Assembly: GCA_016209245.1 (NCBI GenBank)
Contig: JACQWN010000572.1
Location: 1 to 10,246, forward strand
Direction: 5' to 3'
DNA from: Bacteroidia bacterium
Lineage (GTDB): Bacteria > Bacteroidota > Bacteroidia > Bacteroidales > BM523
Length of the DNA stretch: 10,246 bases
Shown: positions 6,916 through 10,246 of the stretch, one piece after another
Layout: each line of letters begins with the position of its first letter
Numbering within the stretch: the stretch's first letter is position 1
Program-made: the position numbers and the translations under genes
Notes under the pieces: generated by a model
The model's database searches: none
The model's input: the letters and a program-made list of their open reading frames with translations, nothing else
What the model was told of the DNA's origin: nothing

Positions 6916-7055
6916 GTTACTATTCACCTCTATGGTTTATTTTTATTATTCCACCGAATTACGAATTTTTTACGAATTTACGAACTACGAACAGTTACTT
7001 TTTCGTAGTTCGTAAGTTCGTATTTTTTTCGTACTTCGATGGGGTGAATAGTTAC
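6916..7055 (+). repeat. 140-base foldback (MITE-like) element upstream of the adhesin gene
   Basis: This fills most of the 242-base gap. The termini GTTACTATTCACC (6916-6928) and GGTGAATAGTTAC (7043-7055) are inverted repeats with one mismatch. A long imperfect inner stem is built of TACGAA units: TTACGAACTACGAA (6978-6991) pairs perfectly with 7002-7015 across a 10-base loop, and further TACGAA/TTCGTA pairs lie at 6971-6976/7017-7022 and 6960-6965/7028-7033. The two T-runs face each other as an internal bulge. It contains no ORF of note. It may act as a terminator for the phosphatase, a regulatory leader for the adhesin 56 bases downstream, or simply a non-autonomous mobile repeat. Confidence 0.7.
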
Positions 7056-7110
7056 AAAAATTGGAATTTTTTGAAAAATACAGATTAATCCGTAAAAATT
7101 AAAAATCATT

Positions 7111-8919
7111 ATGAAAACAAACAACCTCAGATTCCTGATGTTTATGGTAGTGATTACTATTGTAAACAGGATGTCAATAGCGCAAAACGTAGCGATTACA
7201 GATGATGACTCCTATACTGCTAATTCGTCGGCAATGCTGGACATAAAAGCGACAGATAAAGGCATACTTATACCACGGCTGACTGAAGTGGAGCGAACCG
7301 CAATTGTTTCGCCTGCAACAGGGTTATTGATTTACCAAACCGATGGCGCATCCGGTTTTTATTACAATTCAGGTTCACCTGCATCGCCGGTCTGGACTCA
7401 ATTGTTTTCAAATAATTCCGGCTGGGCGCTTACAGGGAACTCCGGAACTACGGCAGGAACCAACTTTTTGGGCACTACCGACAGTACCGACCTTGTTATT
7501 AAAACCAATGGTTCAGAGACTATTAGAATAAAAGCCGGCGGTAATGTTGGCATCGGGACGACGACACCTGAATTTAGAGTTACTCTGGATAAACGCGCAT
7601 CAACACCTGACGGTGGGATACTGGGGATAGGGACTTTGGATAACGGCGCTACCTTGTCCACCGGTGGGGCGGGGACAAGGTTTGTCTGGTATCCACGGAA
7701 AGCGGCATTCAGGGCGGGGTATGCAGATGGAAATCAGTGGAATGAGGCAAATATTGGGTATTACTCAACCGCAATGGGGTATAGCACAACCGCAAGCGGG
7801 AACCGCTCAACCGCAATGGGGAATGGCACCACTGCATCTGACTGGTACTCAACCGCAATGGGGCATACCACAACCGCATCTGGCAGCTCCTCAACCGCAA
7901 TGGGGAATTACACAACCGCATCTGGCAGTTCCTCCACCGCAATGGGGTATGCCACAACCGCATCTGGCCACTTTTCAACCACAATTGGGGATTGGGCAAC
8001 CGCATCTGGCAATTCCTCAACCGCAATGGGGAATTACACAACCGCAAGCGGACACCGCTCAACCGCAATTGGTCAATATGTAACTGCGGGCACTGCAGCA
8101 AATACCATCGTTCTTGGTCAGGGAGTAGACGATATCAATCATCTTGTCAACAATACTGCCAGTTCTCTTATGGTTGGATTCAACAGCGATATTCCAACCC
8201 TATTTGTTGGACCCTCAACTGGTGTAGGTACAACCGGTAGCGTCGGCATCGGGACGACGACACCTGAATTTAGACTTACTCTGGATAAAGGCACAGCAAC
8301 ACCTGACGGTGGGATACTGGGGATAGGGACTTTGGATAACGGCGCTACCTTGTCCACCGGTGGGGCGGGGACAAGGTTTGTCTGGTATCCACGGAAAGCG
8401 GCATTCAGGGCGGGTGACGTGGATGGCACTCAGTGGGATGATACAAATGTTGGCTTGTACTCAACTGCCATAGGGCGTGGCACAACTGCATCTGGCAATG
8501 GCTCAACAGCAATGGGGTACTACACAACTGCACTTAGCGAGGCCTCAACCGCAATGGGGGAACTCACTACTGCATCTGGCGGCTTTTCAACCGCAATAGG
8601 GTTCTCCACAACCGCATCTGGCAACTTTTCAATCGCAACAGGGAGAGGGATAACGGCCCAGGGAGAATATTCGATTGCAATTGCACTGAATGATCAAACC
8701 GGAACTGTGGTATCACAAGCAAATACGATGGCTATTATGGGCGGTAATGTCGGCATCGGAACGGCGGGACCAAATTCAAAGCTACAAGTAGAAGGCGGTG
8801 ATGGTTATTTTAGTACCATAGGACAAGGCGTTATTCTGCGTTCCCCTGACGGCAGTTGCTACAGAGTAACAGTAGCCAATGGTGGTGGATTGGTCACTAC
8901 TTTAATTCCATGTCCATAA
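7111..8919 (+). CDS. Secreted YadA-head-like repeat protein (adhesin-like)
   Basis: A 602-residue exported protein. Residues 1-25 are a signal peptide (MKTNNLRFLMFMVVITIVNR...IAQ). Residues 26-110 are an N-terminal module common in Bacteroidota (MLDIKATDKGILIPRL ... GLLIYQTD ... GFYYNSG). Then comes GGNVGIGTTTPEF at about 144. Two blocks of 14-residue repeats, consensus xSTAMGxxTTASGx, occupy 218-329 (8 units) and 450-519 (5 units); each block follows a nearly identical module (147-203 and 379-435). A third VGIGTAGP motif and a short C-terminal domain (GQGVILRSPDGSCYRVTVAN) end the protein. The repeats match the left-handed beta-roll head of trimeric adhesins such as YadA, so trimerisation and surface binding are likely. 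There is no YadA anchor barrel, no endosialidase chaperone domain and no T9SS sorting domain. It is richer in GC than its neighbours. Confidence 0.8.
   Translation: MKTNNLRFLMFMVVITIVNRMSIAQNVAITDDDSYTANSSAMLDIKATDKGILIPRLTEVERTAIVSPATGLLIYQTDGASGFYYNSGSPASPVWTQLFSNNSGWALTGNSGTTAGTNFLGTTDSTDLVIKTNGSETIRIKAGGNVGIGTTTPEFRVTLDKRASTPDGGILGIGTLDNGATLSTGGAGTRFVWYPRKAAFRAGYADGNQWNEANIGYYSTAMGYSTTASGNRSTAMGNGTTASDWYSTAMGHTTTASGSSSTAMGNYTTASGSSSTAMGYATTASGHFSTTIGDWATASGNSSTAMGNYTTASGHRSTAIGQYVTAGTAANTIVLGQGVDDINHLVNNTASSLMVGFNSDIPTLFVGPSTGVGTTGSVGIGTTTPEFRLTLDKGTATPDGGILGIGTLDNGATLSTGGAGTRFVWYPRKAAFRAGDVDGTQWDDTNVGLYSTAIGRGTTASGNGSTAMGYYTTALSEASTAMGELTTASGGFSTAIGFSTTASGNFSIATGRGITAQGEYSIAIALNDQTGTVVSQANTMAIMGGNVGIGTAGPNSKLQVEGGDGYFSTIGQGVILRSPDGSCYRVTVANGGGLVTTLIPCP
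7549..7718 (+). repeat. Duplicated module, copy 1
   Basis: 170 bases that match 8245-8414 (offset 696 bases, 232 codons, in frame) at 166 positions; the last 118 bases (7601-7718) are identical. They encode residues 147-203, from GIGTTTPEFRVTLDK to the WYPRKAAFRAG segment, and introduce the first head-repeat block. Confidence 0.9.
7762..8097 (+). repeat. Tandem array of eight 42-base repeats
   Basis: Eight units of 42 bases, each encoding one 14-residue head repeat (residues 218-329). The conserved half-units are TCAACCGCAATGGGG and ACAACCGCATCTGGC, separated by variable codons. Because the unit is a multiple of three, all frames stay mostly open, which explains long overlapping ORFs on both strands. 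The last unit is degenerate (RSTAIGQYVTAGTA). Confidence 0.9.
8245..8414 (+). repeat. Duplicated module, copy 2
   Basis: The second copy of the module at 7549-7718, encoding residues 379-435. Four bases differ (RVTLDKRAST against RLTLDKGTAT), and all four change the amino acid. Similarity ends at 8414, after which the copies diverge into different lead-ins for the repeats. Confidence 0.9.
8458..8667 (+). repeat. Second tandem array of five 42-base repeats
   Basis: Five units encoding residues 450-519, more diverged than the first array (GYYTTALSE, GELTTASGG, FSIATGRGITAQGE). The final unit grades into YSIAIALNDQTG, which caps the beta-roll. Confidence 0.85.
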
Positions 8920-8935
8920 CAATGAATTCGATAGT

Positions 8936-9715
8936 CTATCCGAAAACCTGAACATTAATATTTATTTTTTTTACTTTATCTGCAATAATATTTAAATCAT
9001 GCACCGGCACCTTTGAAAGTTCATTATGCGGGGTCAATCTTGCAAAAGTATAAACCATGACAAGTTTTGGGTGAATAATTTTCAGAGCTTCAAGCCATGC
9101 TTCAATTTCTTCTGTGGTTGTATTATCTATGATTTTGCCTTGATAATTTCCCCGGACAAACATTGTTTGTAATATAAAATCACCGTTAAAACGAGTCAGA
9201 TATTTAATTGTTTCATGTAAATTAAAATCATTTTTAGGGTTATTGAGCAATCTGATTGTTTCCTCTTTTCCCGAATCCAGCTTCAAAATATTTGATTCAA
9301 TTTTTTTCAACGCTTGAAATATTTCTTCTTTGCGAATGGTCGAAGCATTTGAAAGGACAGCTATTTTCACGCCAGGGTAATGTGTATTTCTAATCTGAAT
9401 TGCATCGCCGATGATACCGGCAAATTCAGGATGCAGGGTTGGTTCACCGTTTCCGGCAAAGGTTATTGTGTCAATGGAATATTTATGAACTTTCAGAAGA
9501 CGAAGTTTTTGTTCAAGGAAATCATAAACAATTTTGCGTGGTGGAAATGCTTTATGTATATCTTTAGAATCATGTGTCCATCCACATTCACAATATAAGC
9601 AATTAAAAGTGCATAATTTGAATCCAGCCGGTAGCAAATTGATACCCAGAGATATGCCTAGTCGGCGGCTATTTACTGGCCCAAAAATAATTTCATTAAA
9701 CAAAAAAGTTCGCAT
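8936..9715 (-). CDS. Radical SAM protein related to COG0731
   Basis: A 259-residue radical SAM enzyme. It opens with FGPVNSRRLGISLGINLLP and then CTFNCLYC, where C35, C39 and C42 form the CxxxCxxC site for the 4Fe-4S cluster, followed by ECG. The FAGNGEPTLHPEF motif (G88-T93) is the SAM-binding GGE-like segment, and LSNAS is the next strand. The FGPVxSRRLGxSLGI start and GNGEPT motif are what I associate with the COG0731 group, named after the tRNA wybutosine enzyme Taw1/TYW1. Bacterial members lack an established substrate, so I do not claim tRNA modification. The start is set at the ATG at 9715; an upstream in-frame ATG at 9763 lies inside a palindromic repeat and would add 16 residues of non-family sequence. 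It is tail-to-tail with the adhesin gene, 16 bases apart. Confidence 0.87.
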   Translation of the reverse strand: MRTFLFNEIIFGPVNSRRLGISLGINLLPAGFKLCTFNCLYCECGWTHDSKDIHKAFPPRKIVYDFLEQKLRLLKVHKYSIDTITFAGNGEPTLHPEFAGIIGDAIQIRNTHYPGVKIAVLSNASTIRKEEIFQALKKIESNILKLDSGKEETIRLLNNPKNDFNLHETIKYLTRFNGDFILQTMFVRGNYQGKIIDNTTTEEIEAWLEALKIIHPKLVMVYTFARLTPHNELSKVPVHDLNIIADKVKKININVQVFG

Positions 9716-9727
9716 CTTATAAATAAA

Positions 9728-9797
9728 TTTATAAAATAAAAACGGAATGTAGAGACGTTGCATGCAACATCTCTACATTCCGTTTTTGATTTATAAA
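9728..9797 (+). repeat. Near-perfect 70-base palindrome between two minus-strand genes
   Basis: The centre is GTTGCA/TGCAAC (9757-9768). One mismatch flanks it (9756/9769), then 18 perfect pairs (9738-9755 with 9770-9787, starting AAAAACGGAATG), two mismatches, and eight more pairs to 9728/9797: 32 of 35 pairs overall. The core GTAGAGACGTTGCATGCAAC resembles a repeat I recall from many cyanobacterial and Bacteroidota genomes (recollection, not checked). With an A-tract before and a T-tract after a strong stem, it would also act as a two-way intrinsic terminator, placed just after the stop of the SprB-type gene (9809) and before the radical SAM start. Confidence 0.85.
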
Positions 9798-9808
9798 ATT
9801 TTCAAAAA

Positions 9809-10246
9809 TTATTGTGTTAAAATAATTTTGCGGGTAATTATTTTATCGCTAGTAACTATTTTAACAAAATAAGCTCCTTCAGGTTTCTTCGACAGGTCGA
9901 AAATTGTATTTTCATTTGTCTTTTTAACACCTGCAATAGTTTTACCTAACATATCGTAAATTGTAATGGTTGCATTTGCAGCATTGTCAATATGCAGTAT
10001 GGCTTTGGTCGGGTTTGGATAGATAGCAATAGATTTGATAGTAGTAGCTTCGTTTATATTTGTCGTCAGGGTAATGGCTGTTAACGAATCAATACATCCA
10101 CTTGAATCTGTAACCACTACCGAATAAGTTCCAGCGGCTAATCCTATGCGGTCTTCAGTTGTAATGCTGTCATTCCATAGATATGTATATGGCGAAGTAC
10201 CGCCTGAAGCCGTAATATTTATTGTCCCGTTATCATTACCCCCCCA
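9809..10246 (-). CDS. C-terminal end of an SprB-repeat protein with T9SS sorting domain (5' end outside the window)
   Basis: The frame stays open from the stop at 9809 to the window end, giving the last 145 residues of a longer protein. The first 55 residues are one SprB-type repeat: GGNDNGTINITASGGTSPYT, then LW...TTED, GLAAGTYSVVVTDSSGC. The rest is a T9SS type A sorting domain (SIAIYPNPTKAILHI, TIYDMLGKTI, EGAYFVKIVTSDKIITRKII). Such proteins are large, surface-bound or released through T9SS, and SprB itself is a gliding adhesin; a gliding role is not implied here. A GTG inside the repeat (10117) could be misread as a start but lies mid-domain. A run of seven C bases sits at the very edge (10239-10245). 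Confidence 0.85.
   Translation of the reverse strand, partial: WGGNDNGTINITASGGTSPYTYLWNDSITTEDRIGLAAGTYSVVVTDSSGCIDSLTAITLTTNINEATTIKSIAIYPNPTKAILHIDNAANATITIYDMLGKTIAGVKKTNENTIFDLSKKPEGAYFVKIVTSDKIITRKIILTQ

Noticed and set aside
7762..8097. Regularly spaced repeats that could suggest a CRISPR array
   Set aside because: The units are contiguous 42-mers in a coding frame, with no unique spacers of constant length and no cas genes.
7664..8101. Long ORFs overlapping the adhesin repeats on both strands (plus 7664-8083, minus 7709-8101), rich in QPQWG or RLRLC units
   Set aside because: They are shadows of the 42-base tandem repeats: a unit that is a multiple of three keeps several frames open. 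The adhesin frame has a signal peptide and family motifs.
8930..8940. GATAG-T-CTATC hairpin between the convergent adhesin and radical SAM genes
   Set aside because: Only five pairs with a one-base loop and no T-tract; likely chance.
9716..9763. 16 extra codons at the start of the radical SAM gene
   Set aside because: The codons are encoded by the palindrome and its AT flank, and family similarity starts at MRTFLFNEIIFGPV.

Overview
The window is low-GC DNA that reads as a member of the Bacteroidota. Two minus-strand genes end in type IX secretion (T9SS) type A sorting domains, and one of them also carries an SprB-type repeat. Signal peptides end in A-Q, and three candidate promoters match the TTTG / TAnnTTTG pattern of that phylum. 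Gene order is mixed, with no long operon, which suits an environmental or accessory region. I could not assign a genus.

Layout. 140-645 (+): a compact type II toxin-antitoxin pair whose genes overlap by 16 bases. 677-1552 (+): an e(P4)-type HAD acid phosphatase lipoprotein. 1656-4229 (-): a lysyl-endopeptidase-like serine protease exported through Sec and T9SS; its reading frame opens with about 32 residues that look like the start of an unrelated MNT-type nucleotidyltransferase. 4230-4366: an intergenic region with two face-to-face overlapping promoters. 4367-5656 (+): glycine C-acetyltransferase (kbl). 5738-6868 (+): a membrane-anchored SpoIIE/PP2C-type phosphatase interrupted in frame by a GC-rich palindromic element. 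6869-7110: a gene-free gap (242 bases) mostly filled by a 140-base foldback element. 7111-8919 (+): a secreted YadA-head-like repeat protein built on 42-base tandem repeats and an internally duplicated module. 8936-9715 (-): a radical SAM protein related to COG0731. 9728-9797: a near-perfect 70-base palindrome. 9809-10246 (-): the 3' end of an SprB-repeat/T9SS protein that runs off the window.

Themes. Export and surface functions dominate: lipoprotein phosphatase, T9SS protease, repeat adhesin and SprB-like protein. The other theme is palindromic DNA. Four different inverted-repeat structures sit at 5663-5718, 6324-6393, 6916-7055 and 9728-9797. One lies inside a coding region and is translated through, and one would create a false start codon for its neighbour. 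No stretch longer than 300 bases lacks a gene. I see no rRNA, tRNA, CRISPR array or transposase gene.
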